The notes under the pieces: model-generated
Seen by the model: the letters and a program-made list of their open reading frames with translations, nothing else
Told to the model about the DNA's origin: nothing
Databases searched by the model: none
Shown here: piece after piece, positions 23,106-30,950 of the stretch
Layout: the number at the start of each line of letters is the position of its first letter
Position numbering within the stretch: position 1 is the first letter of the stretch
NCBI GenBank assembly: GCA_046336825.1
Contig: JBKDFX010000050.1
Location: 1-30,950 of the forward strand
From: Ga0074139 sp046336825
GTDB taxonomy: Bacteria; Bdellovibrionota; Bdellovibrionia; Bdellovibrionales; Bdellovibrionaceae
DNA length: 30,950 bases
Direction of reading: 5' to 3'
Program-made: the position numbers and the translations under genes

Positions 23106-24513
23106 AGGAGGACTTTTGCAAGGGATTGATTTTCGATCTGGCAGAATTTTCATGCAGTTGGCGAAGGTCGACATTGTTCTCAAAAAGCTCTGCTAAAATA
23201 TGTTGCTGCTCTTTAGTTAAGTCCTGCATGTCCATACTTGTTATCATTTTTACCCAATCAGCTTCATTTCCTGAGGGCGTGATCAGTTTAAAGTATGGGT
23301 TTACAAACTGAGCTGGTACAGATTCTAATCTTTTTTGAAGATCAAATAGGCTTGTTTGCTCTCCAATTCGAATTTTATTTGAGACAAAATTGAAAGCCTC
23401 TGCTACGTATCCTTGCATTTCATGTGTTTGTAGTAGTTGATAGATCATCCAATGATTGGGTGGAATCATAAAATTTGTAAAATTAGCCTCATTGTTTCCC
23501 ATGTATTCAAGATAAGAAGTCAGAAATTCTGAGCTTGGTTTTGTTTTAGAGGATTTTGCTACTAACATAATAGTGGAGATTTGATTGTTGAGAGCAGGAT
23601 TTTCAAAAGCTCTTCTTTGGATATTGTGAATCACCCGGAGATCTAGACTGAGCTCCATTTCTTGAGCAAATTTTTGAATTTTTGTATGTGGTCTGAAGCT
23701 TTTTGTTTCCCCTTTAAGATTTGCTGAAAAAACATATCCTGCTAAAATTCTTTGGTAGTCCTCTGCACTTAATAAAGAGTCTTCCACAATTTTAATTTCA
23801 GATACACGGTTAACTTGGCTATTCAAAAGGAGCTCTAAAGCAATTCTAATAGGCTGACTTTGTTCTGAGATAATCACATCAACCCAAACTTTGATGTCCA
23901 AGTTATCTAATGATTTTATTGAGTCTGTATTTTTTAGATCCACCTTGGCGCTCTCCACTTTAACTAAATGCACAGAAATTAGCTCTTCATTGGCATTCAG
24001 AATAAGTGCCTTTTTTATTGCAGGAGTGAGAGCTCGAGGTAAGTACTCCAACAGCCGTGCATTTCGAGTAGAAAAAATTTGGCTGTCGTCGGCCTCTTTA
24101 ACTCTTCTTTGAGTATTTTTTAGAATTGATTTAAGTCTTTTCACTTCTCGATCGTACTTGCTTAAATTTTGGTAGCCTTCTGTAGAGCTTAGCCCCAATG
24201 TGGCCCAGCGAATAAGTGGCCAGTCTCTTATCCAAACTCTTTCGAGCTTTGCTTTTTCACGAAGTTGTTCGTTGGTTTGAATTTCAACTTCAAGCTCCTC
24301 TATTTTTTTGTAGAGATCTCTTACAAATTGAATTTTCCCATTAGCGATTCTACCTAAAGTGCTATTGCCTGGAATGTTTCTTTCAGACTTATCAGACGTA
24401 TAATACCCTGGGTAATTTTGTGTAGTTTCCCGACAAGTCATAGAGAGGGCCGTCTCAGAAATAGAATTTAACAGAGCTACTAACAAAAATAATTGAATTG
24501 CGACTTTACTCAT
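23089..24513 (-). CDS. secreted protein of unknown function with coiled-coil
   Basis: A 474-residue protein I do not recognise. Residues 1-24 form a signal peptide (FLLVALLNSISETALS), with a single Cys at 27 in SMTC that does not fit a standard lipobox. Residues about 65-95 and 115-145 are heptad-like charged helices (DLYKKIEELEVEIQTNEQLREKAK; KYDREVKRLKSILKNTQRRVKEA). The middle looks beta-rich and the end helical (LSKEQ-like DLTKEQQHILAELF). GGAGG stands four bases before the ATG. It is transcribed away from the 988-residue gene across a 254-base spacer and converges on cti. Likely periplasmic; role unknown. Confidence 0.72.
   Translation of the reverse strand: MSKVAIQLFLLVALLNSISETALSMTCRETTQNYPGYYTSDKSERNIPGNSTLGRIANGKIQFVRDLYKKIEELEVEIQTNEQLREKAKLERVWIRDWPLIRWATLGLSSTEGYQNLSKYDREVKRLKSILKNTQRRVKEADDSQIFSTRNARLLEYLPRALTPAIKKALILNANEELISVHLVKVESAKVDLKNTDSIKSLDNLDIKVWVDVIISEQSQPIRIALELLLNSQVNRVSEIKIVEDSLLSAEDYQRILAGYVFSANLKGETKSFRPHTKIQKFAQEMELSLDLRVIHNIQRRAFENPALNNQISTIMLVAKSSKTKPSSEFLTSYLEYMGNNEANFTNFMIPPNHWMIYQLLQTHEMQGYVAEAFNFVSNKIRIGEQTSLFDLQKRLESVPAQFVNPYFKLITPSGNEADWVKMITSMDMQDLTKEQQHILAELFENNVDLRQLHENSARSKINPLQKSSSIEED
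23091..23117. terminator. bidirectional intrinsic terminator inside two coding ends
   Basis: AGTCCTCCTC (23091-23100) and GAGGAGGACT (23105-23114) form a perfect 10-pair GC-rich stem around a four-base AATA loop, followed by TTT on the plus strand. Reading plus it terminates cti; reading minus it serves the 474-residue protein gene, though the minus-side T run is short. The stem encodes the last residues of both proteins, and both stop codons fall in or next to it. Confidence 0.75.
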
Positions 24514-24767
24514 GAGACCTCCGACTGCTGATGTTGCATTCGAAGTGCCACCTATAAAATGTCTCTTTCTGATTCGTTTTATTGCCGTATTTTATGAAAA
24601 CTTTAATCATTGTTTATTACTAAACACTTGGGTTTTACCTTATCTCAAATTTTATTGATTTTATTTTGCCAAAATAGAGCCTAATAAATTGAGATTTTAC
24701 AATTCTAAAAAAGTTATTAGTTTTGACCCTGGCGTGTTAGTTGCAGAACTTTCATTCCAATTGGCTT
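24514..24767. other. AT-rich spacer between divergent genes
   Basis: No ORF or RNA gene is supported here. The sequence is strongly AT-rich with repeated A/T runs (for example around 24640-24670), suited to promoter or curved DNA. Promoters of both flanking genes must lie here, but I could not choose boxes: a TTGACC at 24723 lacks a clear -10 partner. Confidence 0.5.
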
Positions 24768-27734
24768 ATGATTATAAATAATTATTTTCTCATTTTGAGA
24801 CTCTTCCTCTCTTGCTTGTTAATTTTACTTTTTTTATGGAGCTCTATAGCCAGATCACAATCGTTTTTAAACTTTGAGAGTCTGGTTGATCAAATGCATA
24901 ATACCGACGACATGGCACTTGAAATAGCGACGCCCTTTCAAGATTCTTACTTTTCTTATCTACAAAAACGCTTTGCAAATCAAAAGTTGAATGAGATTTT
25001 ATTCATTGAGCGCCCTGGAATTTCCGGACCAAGATTTAGTTTAAGCGACTTAAAGAGAATTAGTTTATCAGTTCGTGAAATTTTAAGAGCAGAACCTAGT
25101 CTTCAAAATAGAATGCATAAAACTTTTGAATTTCCCGCTTTTAGACTTGATTCATCTGCCACTTTCATTCCAGAAGAAAACATCGACTTTTACTCCAATT
25201 TATATTCTCGAGTTCATTTGTTGCGTTCAAAGTACTCAGGTGAGTTTGATGACGATAGAATTAAAAGAGCTTTTTCAATTTGGCTTAAGGACAGAAACTC
25301 TACTGATAAAACCAGAGAGTTATTAGATTTTTTGATTTTGTCATCTATTTCACCAACTGCACTAAGCCGGTACACAAGTGTTTCTTCGTCTGTTCTTTTG
25401 TTGCACTGGAATTATGTTCTCAAGTCAGCCTATGAGTCAGGAACTCGGCTTAAGTTACCGCAAAGGCTGCTTGAATCTCTTTTGCAATTATCAAGTTTTC
25501 CAGATTTTGACCCCAAACCCCTTCTCCGAGGTCTTATAGCAATTCCCATGACTTTAGAAGAAGCTATTTTCAAGGGCGTTGGCCCAGGTGAATGTGTCAG
25601 AACATCAGTTTTTCGCTATATTGATAGTTTTTTTGAAGACACAAAAGTCTTAAAAATTCTAAAAGATGGAGTTGAAGTCGGTTATTTTACAATTTACGAA
25701 ACAGTCAATAAGAGAGGACAAAATATTTGGCTAATCGAGACAATTCAGGGGCCAATTGTAAGGTTAGCCAAAAATAAGACATCTGTGGTCGATCACTTAA
25801 TTGCTTCGCTACAAACTTTATCAGCTCAGTCCAATGCATTAATTGCAGTTCCTGGCCAATCGATGAATACCTACAATTTTAAAGAAATTTCATCAACTTT
25901 GATCAGTAGCCGAGAGTATGCAGCAGGTTTTAATACACTTGTCGACTATAAAAACAATTCGAGTATTGAACCACTTAATCAAATTGCACTGCAAGGTCAC
26001 TCTTCATTGGATCAATTAATTATTCAAACTGCTGGATATAAGAAATCATCAATAGTGAATGCAATGAGTCTTAATAATGGTAATGTTAGGGTCCTAGCTC
26101 CTAGCTATAACTTAGAGTCCAACTTTCTAGAAGTTTATGTAAGATTGTTTTCTAATTTCCTAGGTAGACCAGTCAATTTGCCCTCTGAATCTCTTCATCC
26201 CGTGCTAAGAAAGGCTTACCTGCATTCAGCTTCCAATGATTTTTCTTCAAAAAAATTAGTTTTTGATATTTTTAAAAGATTTGAATCAGAAGGAGATTTT
26301 TCTCATGCTGAAATTGTTCAAAGTCTTGTCTATAAGCAACTACCGAAACAACTATGGGACAAATCTTTTCATAAAAAGCTTCTTTACGTCGAAAATAGAA
26401 TTAAAACAGTTATTCTAAGTGATAAAGTTGCCACAGAGCTGAAAGCTGAAATTCTACTATCAGCTGAAAGTTGGGATGAGTTTATCTCTGTCATTCGACT
26501 TGGTGACAAAGGAAGTAGTTTTTCGACACTTCTTTTGCAAGCCCTTAATCACTTCGCGAAACTTAATAATCAATCTAATTGGGTTGAAGTTTATATGGAT
26601 TTTCTAAAGTTGACCCAAAACCCTTCTCAAGATTTTTTACTTTCCTTAATAATAAGCGATAAAATTAAATCTGCAGATGAATTTTTAAAGTTTAGTCAAA
26701 TTGCTGCTGGAAAATCTGGCTCTATGCGGTGGGATGATATTATGGCACGCTCTGCTTTTTTAGCACAGGAAAGTCGAAGATTTACTGATTTTGCTATTGC
26801 AGATGAAAAATTTATTTTTTTTGATAATTTATTGGCATTGCTCAATGAAGGGGCTGACTTACAAGTTAGAACCGACTTGGCTGAGACATTTCTTACAATT
26901 GAAGAACTTCAGAAACTTCGTTTGATCGGGCATGGAAAGTACTCCAACTTTTCAAAATTTGGTCGAAAAGTTTACAAAGGGATAATTTTAGAGACTTTTC
27001 GTCGTATTACTAAAAACATGTCTATTCATGAGATATTGAAGAGGGAAATTTTGTTCCCAGAAATTCTAAAAGACTTTGATCGTGTTGCTATTACCGAATT
27101 CATTCGAATTTTAGCTCCGAAGTTTCAATCAACAAATGAAATTTATACTGTTATCAAAACACTTAGATTAAACCACGAAGTTTTGTCACTTCCTAGCTTT
27201 TTGTCTGACTTAGATCCAAAACTTATTGTCGAAATAATTTTGAATGATATTTCAGTATCATTAAAGTTTTTTTCGAAATTGCGAATTGGAACAATTGATG
27301 CAATTTTTGCCGCAGAAACTGCGGAACTGCCAGATAATAAAAATAACTTTAGTCTATTAGGAAAACTAAAGATCCTTTGGAAAACAAGATCGTCTAGGAT
27401 AATTCACCCAGATGATGCAATACACTTATCTAAAGTTCTTACTGCCTTGGAACGCCAACCTGATTTGCTGGCTGAATTTATTCTCAAATCGAGTCTATTT
27501 AATAAGTCATTCCAGCTTAATTTAGAATTGGTCGAACATAAAAACTTACTTTTCATAGCTAACTCAATTGCAAGAAATCTTAAACCTGAGGTTACATCTC
27601 GTCTCAATAAAGTATTTGAAAATCGACTTTTTCAAAATGATATTTCAATAAACCAGAATACAGAGTTAACGGCCTATTCAATAGGGGGTAAATTAAAATC
27701 GAAATGTCATAGTTCTCTCAAGCTTAGAGAGTAG
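24768..27734 (+). CDS. large secreted or membrane-anchored protein of unknown function
   Basis: A 988-residue orphan protein. The N-terminus (MIINNYFLILRLFLSCLLILLFLWSSIARS) is a signal peptide or anchor. The body is mostly helical with many Lys/Ser/Leu-rich segments. The most distinctive part is about 265-390: GPGECVRTSVFRYIDSF, then strand-rich VLKILKDGVEVGYFTIYE and IWLIETIQGPI, and a following helix-rich stretch to LIAVPGQSMN; this order loosely resembles a GNAT-like core, with Cys 276 as a possible functional residue. That is a guess. The start is uncertain: ATG 24768 is preferred to a TTG nine codons upstream; neither has a good ribosome site. Codon use is AT-rich, unlike the housekeeping block. 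Confidence 0.65.
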   Translation: MIINNYFLILRLFLSCLLILLFLWSSIARSQSFLNFESLVDQMHNTDDMALEIATPFQDSYFSYLQKRFANQKLNEILFIERPGISGPRFSLSDLKRISLSVREILRAEPSLQNRMHKTFEFPAFRLDSSATFIPEENIDFYSNLYSRVHLLRSKYSGEFDDDRIKRAFSIWLKDRNSTDKTRELLDFLILSSISPTALSRYTSVSSSVLLLHWNYVLKSAYESGTRLKLPQRLLESLLQLSSFPDFDPKPLLRGLIAIPMTLEEAIFKGVGPGECVRTSVFRYIDSFFEDTKVLKILKDGVEVGYFTIYETVNKRGQNIWLIETIQGPIVRLAKNKTSVVDHLIASLQTLSAQSNALIAVPGQSMNTYNFKEISSTLISSREYAAGFNTLVDYKNNSSIEPLNQIALQGHSSLDQLIIQTAGYKKSSIVNAMSLNNGNVRVLAPSYNLESNFLEVYVRLFSNFLGRPVNLPSESLHPVLRKAYLHSASNDFSSKKLVFDIFKRFESEGDFSHAEIVQSLVYKQLPKQLWDKSFHKKLLYVENRIKTVILSDKVATELKAEILLSAESWDEFISVIRLGDKGSSFSTLLLQALNHFAKLNNQSNWVEVYMDFLKLTQNPSQDFLLSLIISDKIKSADEFLKFSQIAAGKSGSMRWDDIMARSAFLAQESRRFTDFAIADEKFIFFDNLLALLNEGADLQVRTDLAETFLTIEELQKLRLIGHGKYSNFSKFGRKVYKGIILETFRRITKNMSIHEILKREILFPEILKDFDRVAITEFIRILAPKFQSTNEIYTVIKTLRLNHEVLSLPSFLSDLDPKLIVEIILNDISVSLKFFSKLRIGTIDAIFAAETAELPDNKNNFSLLGKLKILWKTRSSRIIHPDDAIHLSKVLTALERQPDLLAEFILKSSLFNKSFQLNLELVEHKNLLFIANSIARNLKPEVTSRLNKVFENRLFQNDISINQNTELTAYSIGGKLKSKCHSSLKLRE

Positions 27735-27826
27735 AGCTGTAAAGTTGTAGAACCGACAAAAGTGTTAGTTTTATTTTAGTAACTTGAGTGGGGCCTGAGA
27801 AAAGGCTCTGAGAGAGGAGACTAAAA

Positions 27827-27902
<76 letters not shown>

Positions 27903-27951
27903 ACTGGAATAATTGCGGAGAGAGTTAAGTAACTTTAGTGACCTTGTTAAG

Positions 27952-29121
27952 TCAACCTTTCACCTGATCAAGAGCCCATTTTAAATCACTAATTAAGTCT
28001 TCAACATCTTCTATACCCACTGAAAGACGCACCAGAGAGTCGTCAATTCCAAGAGCCTTTCGATTTTCCAAAGGAACGCTAGCGTGCGTCATAATTGCTG
28101 GGTGCTCAATTAGGGATTCAACGCCGCCTAAGCTTTCAGCCAATGCAAAAATCTTAACATTTTCTAACAAAGTCCGCGCTTCTGTCAGACCACCTTTCAT
28201 AAAAAAGGTGATCATACCCCCCATACCGGACATCTGTTCTCGGGCCAAGGAATGTTGGGGATGGGAAGACAAACCAGGATAAAGAACTTTAGCTACCTTT
28301 GAGTGAGATTCTAAAAAGTGTGCCACTTGCAGTGCATTTTCAGCATGGGCACGCATTCGAATGGGCAGTGTTTTGAGGCTTCTCAAGGCCATAAAAGCAT
28401 CAAACGGACTTTGAATTCCCCCCATGGAATTACTCAGAAATGCCATTCTTTCAGCTAAGTCAGCTCGATTGGTCACAACCACACCACTCACAAGATCAGA
28501 ATGGCCACCTATGTACTTTGTCGCTGAATGAACAACCATATCAGCACCCAAGTTTAAGGGCTTCTGAAAGTAAGGACTCATAAAAGTATTGTCGACAACA
28601 ACTAAAATACCGCGAGCTTTTGCCAGTTGAGCAATTTTTCTAATATCGACCAACTTTAAAGTGGGGTTGGTTGGCGTTTCCAACCAAACCATTTTTGTAT
28701 TGGATTTAATGGCTTTTTCAAACTCTCCCGCAAGGGTGAGATTAGGGTAAGAAAATTCAAGACCATTATTTTTTAGTACTTTATCAAATAGGCGAAAAGT
28801 TCCACCGTACATATCATCATTAGCAATGATATGGTCACCTTGCTTAAGTAAATGCAAAATAGTGGTGGTGGCCGCACAACCTGAAGCAAAGGCAAACCCG
28901 TGAGTTCCATCCTCAAGACTGGCGATACAATTTTCGAATGCTCGTCGTGTTGGATTGTGTGTGCGAGAGTACTCCCAACCCTTATGAACACCCGGGGAGG
29001 ATTGCACATATGTTGAGGTCAAATAAACAGGGGTCATGATAGCCCCTGTGCTGGGATCTGGTTCTTGTCCGGCATGAATGGCTCTTGTTGCGAAACCTGT
29101 CTTTTTCACTAGAACTCCCAT
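27952..29121 (-). CDS. cystathionine gamma-lyase / gamma-synthase family enzyme
   Basis: A PLP enzyme of the Cys/Met metabolism family. Motifs: FATRAIHAGQEPDP at the N-terminus, YSRTHNPTRRAFE near 51-63, DDMYGGT near 102-108, VDNTF near 176-180 and SATKYIGGHSD near 199-209 with the PLP-binding Lys at about 202; the C-terminal ESLGGVESLIEHPA is present. Sequence alone does not separate lyase (cystathionine to cysteine) from synthase, but the overlap with a cystathionine beta-synthase gene favours the lyase in reverse transsulfuration (homocysteine to cysteine). The start is uncertain: ATG 29121, or a GTG at 29109 within TAGTG that has GGAG five bases upstream. Confidence 0.9.
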   Translation of the reverse strand: MGVLVKKTGFATRAIHAGQEPDPSTGAIMTPVYLTSTYVQSSPGVHKGWEYSRTHNPTRRAFENCIASLEDGTHGFAFASGCAATTTILHLLKQGDHIIANDDMYGGTFRLFDKVLKNNGLEFSYPNLTLAGEFEKAIKSNTKMVWLETPTNPTLKLVDIRKIAQLAKARGILVVVDNTFMSPYFQKPLNLGADMVVHSATKYIGGHSDLVSGVVVTNRADLAERMAFLSNSMGGIQSPFDAFMALRSLKTLPIRMRAHAENALQVAHFLESHSKVAKVLYPGLSSHPQHSLAREQMSGMGGMITFFMKGGLTEARTLLENVKIFALAESLGGVESLIEHPAIMTHASVPLENRKALGIDDSLVRLSVGIEDVEDLISDLKWALDQVKG

Positions 29122-30167
29122 TTCCACTCTTGGTAGAGGTCATTGACTTTAACGACCCTTGCAAAAGTTTGTTTTTGATCTCTATCTATCAATTTGTTTT
29201 CAATCAGCCACTCGTCATTAAAAGCTTTACTCAAATAAGCGCGGCCGTTATCAGGCATCATCACTAGGATCACGGATGGTTTTGTTAATTTTTTTGAATA
29301 CTTTATTGCCCCCACCAAAGCCAAAGCGCTTGAGGGGCCAACACATAAGCCCTCTTCTGCAATTAACCTTCTAGTCATTTGAAAGGCCTCTTCGTCATTA
29401 ACTCTTTCAAAATCATCCATATATTTGAACTGCACGTTATCAGGAAGCATGTCCTCGCCTACCCCTTCAACTTTGTAGGGCTTGGCAGGCTCGAGTACTT
29501 TTCCAGAATAAAAGAGATCATATAAAATGCTGCCAACAGGATCTGCGCAAAGGATTTTTATCTCTTTATTTTTTTCTTTTAAGAATCGCCCAACACCTGA
29601 GACAGTCCCCCCTGTACCAGCTCCGCCAACAAAAACATCGATTTTTCCGTCCAGCTGTTCCCAAATCTCAGGTCCCGTCGTCATGTAGTGCTGTTGAGGG
29701 TTGTCGGGATTATGATACTGGTTTGTATAAAGTGAGTTGGCGGTGTTTTTAGCTATTTTTTTTGCTACTTCGTAGTGACTTCTTGGATCCTCAGGCTCAA
29801 CGCCCGTGGGGGTCATAACCACCAAAGCTCCAAAGGCTTTTAAAATGTCTTGTTTTTCTTTACTAATTTTTTCTGGCATTACGAAAATACATTTGTAGCC
29901 CTTCACGGCAGCCACTAGCGCCAGACCTAGGCCTGTATTACCAGAAGTCGCTTCGACAATAGTTCCTCCTGGTTTTATTTCGCCTCGCTTTTCAGCTTGT
30001 TCCACAATGGCCAAAGCCACTCGATCTTTAATGCTTCCACCGGGATTAAAACTTTCAATTTTTGCCAAGAAAGTGTGAGGTGAGTTATCAACGACCTTGT
30101 TGAGTTTAATGATTGGAGAATGTCCAATCGTGCTTAAAATACTGGAGTGAATACTTGAGTTTGGCAT
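29109..30167 (-). CDS. cbs: cystathionine beta-synthase (no CBS regulatory domain)
   Basis: A fold-type II PLP enzyme joining serine and homocysteine to cystathionine. PLP-binding Lys 47 lies in FNPGGSIKDRV; SGNTG is at 75-79 and the phosphate loop GGAGTGGT at 181-188. The form HYMTTGPEIWEQL and KVEGVGEDMLPDN fits beta-synthases better than cysteine synthase A. Length 352 covers the catalytic core plus a short C-terminal tail; the paired CBS (Bateman) domains of eukaryotic and some bacterial enzymes are absent, so no regulation by S-adenosylmethionine through them is expected. It precedes the gamma-lyase gene, overlapping it. Cysteine synthase activity cannot be ruled out. Confidence 0.88.
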   Translation of the reverse strand: MPNSSIHSSILSTIGHSPIIKLNKVVDNSPHTFLAKIESFNPGGSIKDRVALAIVEQAEKRGEIKPGGTIVEATSGNTGLGLALVAAVKGYKCIFVMPEKISKEKQDILKAFGALVVMTPTGVEPEDPRSHYEVAKKIAKNTANSLYTNQYHNPDNPQQHYMTTGPEIWEQLDGKIDVFVGGAGTGGTVSGVGRFLKEKNKEIKILCADPVGSILYDLFYSGKVLEPAKPYKVEGVGEDMLPDNVQFKYMDDFERVNDEEAFQMTRRLIAEEGLCVGPSSALALVGAIKYSKKLTKPSVILVMMPDNGRAYLSKAFNDEWLIENKLIDRDQKQTFARVVKVNDLYQEWKWEF

Positions 30168-30211
30168 GTGCCTGTTTTATCTACCCTGAAGAAGAAGAAC
30201 AACTATTTTAA

Positions 30212-30640
30212 CTAAAACGCACCCAAGAACCCCATGACTAGCGGCCCGATAAGTATAATTGCGCAGGCAGGAAAAAAAAACAGGGCCAGAGGAATCAACA
30301 TTAAAAAGGGCAAACGGTCCATTTTTCTTTGAAATTCCAGTTCAATTTGAAAGTGGATCTCATCTTCAAGCTCTCGAATCATAGTTAATATGGGCTCTCC
30401 CTTTAATCCCTTTTCTAATACGAGTAATATCTGCTGTCTTAACAGATTGCTCTGTTCAGACCTAATTTGATCTGTTGAGTGGCCCTGCTGAAGCCTCGCC
30501 AACCAGCGTGTCACTTCGGGTTGCCAATCGTCTTTTTCAGATTTGATGTATTTTTGAATTCCTTGCCTTGGACTGTGCCCCATTTCTAAGTTCTTTTTTA
30601 CTGACCAGAGCAAGCGTAGCGGTGGAACTATATTTTCCAC
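30212..30640 (-). CDS. TadC-like Flp pilus / type II secretion F-domain protein
   Basis: A 142-residue protein whose C-terminal half matches the end of TadC-type inner-membrane platform proteins: a helix with conserved Glu and Leu (LLVLEKGLKGEPILTMIREL), then KMDRLPFLMLIPLALFFFPACAIILIGPLVMG as a membrane hairpin. TadC is usually about 300 residues with two such units; this has one, so it is a short form. Start is GTG 30640 with AGGAGG five or six bases upstream, overlapping the TadB-like gene by 13 bases. Flp/Tad pili mediate attachment; the assembly role is inferred from the family. Confidence 0.65.
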   Translation of the reverse strand: MENIVPPLRLLWSVKKNLEMGHSPRQGIQKYIKSEKDDWQPEVTRWLARLQQGHSTDQIRSEQSNLLRQQILLVLEKGLKGEPILTMIRELEDEIHFQIELEFQRKMDRLPFLMLIPLALFFFPACAIILIGPLVMGFLGAF

Positions 30641-30950
30641 TTTATCCTCCTCGCTAAAAGCTGACTGATAAAAATTCCTAAAAGAAATAAAATCCAGGCG
30701 GGTATCAATAGTTCCAAACTCTGACCCTCTTGGTGGTTAGAAATAAAAATCAGATTTAAAGAAATAAACAAGAGCGACATGAATTTGATCTGAAGTTTTG
30801 GTCCAGATAGAATTTGCTCGCATTTTTTCTCAAATTTGACCTCAGATCGAATTGAATGCCGTAAAGCGATCAGTTGTTCCGTGGTTTTAACTCGAGATTT
30901 GTGAACTTCCACCATTTCACAAATAAAACTATTGAACCAATTTGATTCAG
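30628..30950 (-). CDS. TadB-like Flp pilus inner-membrane protein, partial at right edge
   Basis: Only the C-terminal part is inside the window. The reading frame stays open through the edge, upstream of the in-frame ATG at 30915 (ESNWFNSFICEMVEVHKSRV reads straight into it), so that ATG is probably internal. Visible are a charged helix (about TTEQLIALRHSIRSEVKFEKK) and two membrane helices (LQIKFMSLLFISLNLIFIS and LLIPAWILFLLGIFISQLL) ending RRIKWKI, the pattern of TadB and type II secretion F proteins. Pairing with the TadC-like gene supports this. The first half, and any tadA-like ATPase gene, would lie beyond the window. Confidence 0.6.
   Translation of the reverse strand, partial: ESNWFNSFICEMVEVHKSRVKTTEQLIALRHSIRSEVKFEKKCEQILSGPKLQIKFMSLLFISLNLIFISNHQEGQSLELLIPAWILFLLGIFISQLLARRIKWKI

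Noticed and set aside
24640..24670. A/T runs in the divergent spacer as a possible replication origin
   Set aside because: No DnaA boxes, no dnaA/dnaN or gidA neighbours; base composition alone is not enough.
27715..27735. Hairpin CTCTC...GAGAG at the end of the 988-residue gene
   Set aside because: Five pairs, AT loop and no T run, so not a credible intrinsic terminator.
27793..27810. GCCT/AGGC mini-stem downstream of tRNA-Phe
   Set aside because: Only four pairs, no T run; not callable as the tRNA terminator.

Overview
The window looks like chromosomal DNA from a Bdellovibrio-like bacterium (Bdellovibrionota). I infer this from the set of conserved genes, from a lipoprotein with an FQNC lipobox of a kind I associate with that group, and from many secreted proteins I do not recognise; no phylogenetic marker was aligned. 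I see no insertion sequence, phage, CRISPR array or rRNA.

Layout. (1) 1-3.75 kb is an envelope region: a TonB-family protein on the plus strand; on the minus strand a 42-residue very basic protein, an outer-membrane beta-barrel protein and a large lipoprotein, plus a doubtful small membrane ORF at the left edge. (2) 3.84-9.47 kb, all plus: galU, a secreted protein of unknown function and priA, chained by 4-base overlaps; then a zinc-ribbon/CFI-box protein with its own promoter, and a Rossmann-fold FAD oxidoreductase. (3) 9.73-16.17 kb is the conserved translation and envelope cluster rpsB-tsf-pyrH-frr-uppS-cdsA-rseP. dxr, often found between cdsA and rseP, is absent; RseP appears to have three PDZ domains and S2 has a long charged tail. 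(4) 16.17-20.57 kb continues on the same strand with tsaB, a MinD/ParA-type ATPase, a protein fusing a degenerate J domain to a RodZ-type HTH, rluD, pgeF and a small Cys-containing membrane protein. (5) 20.6-27.7 kb is more AT-rich: a periplasmic fatty-acid cis/trans isomerase (Cti) with a haem-binding CxxCH and a possible ribosome-site-masking hairpin, then a divergent pair of large secreted proteins of unknown function. cti and the minus-strand member of that pair converge and share an intrinsic terminator placed inside both coding ends. (6) 27.8-30.95 kb, all minus: tRNA-Phe(GAA), a cystathionine gamma-lyase/synthase overlapping a cystathionine beta-synthase (reverse transsulfuration), and TadC-like and TadB-like Flp pilus genes, the latter running off the right edge.

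How it fits together: regions 2-4 are mostly housekeeping in tightly packed, translationally coupled operons. The less ordinary content is the MinD/J-HTH pair, the CFI-box protein, the 42-residue basic protein and the Cti region with its two orphan secreted neighbours. No complete new defence or mobile system is evident.
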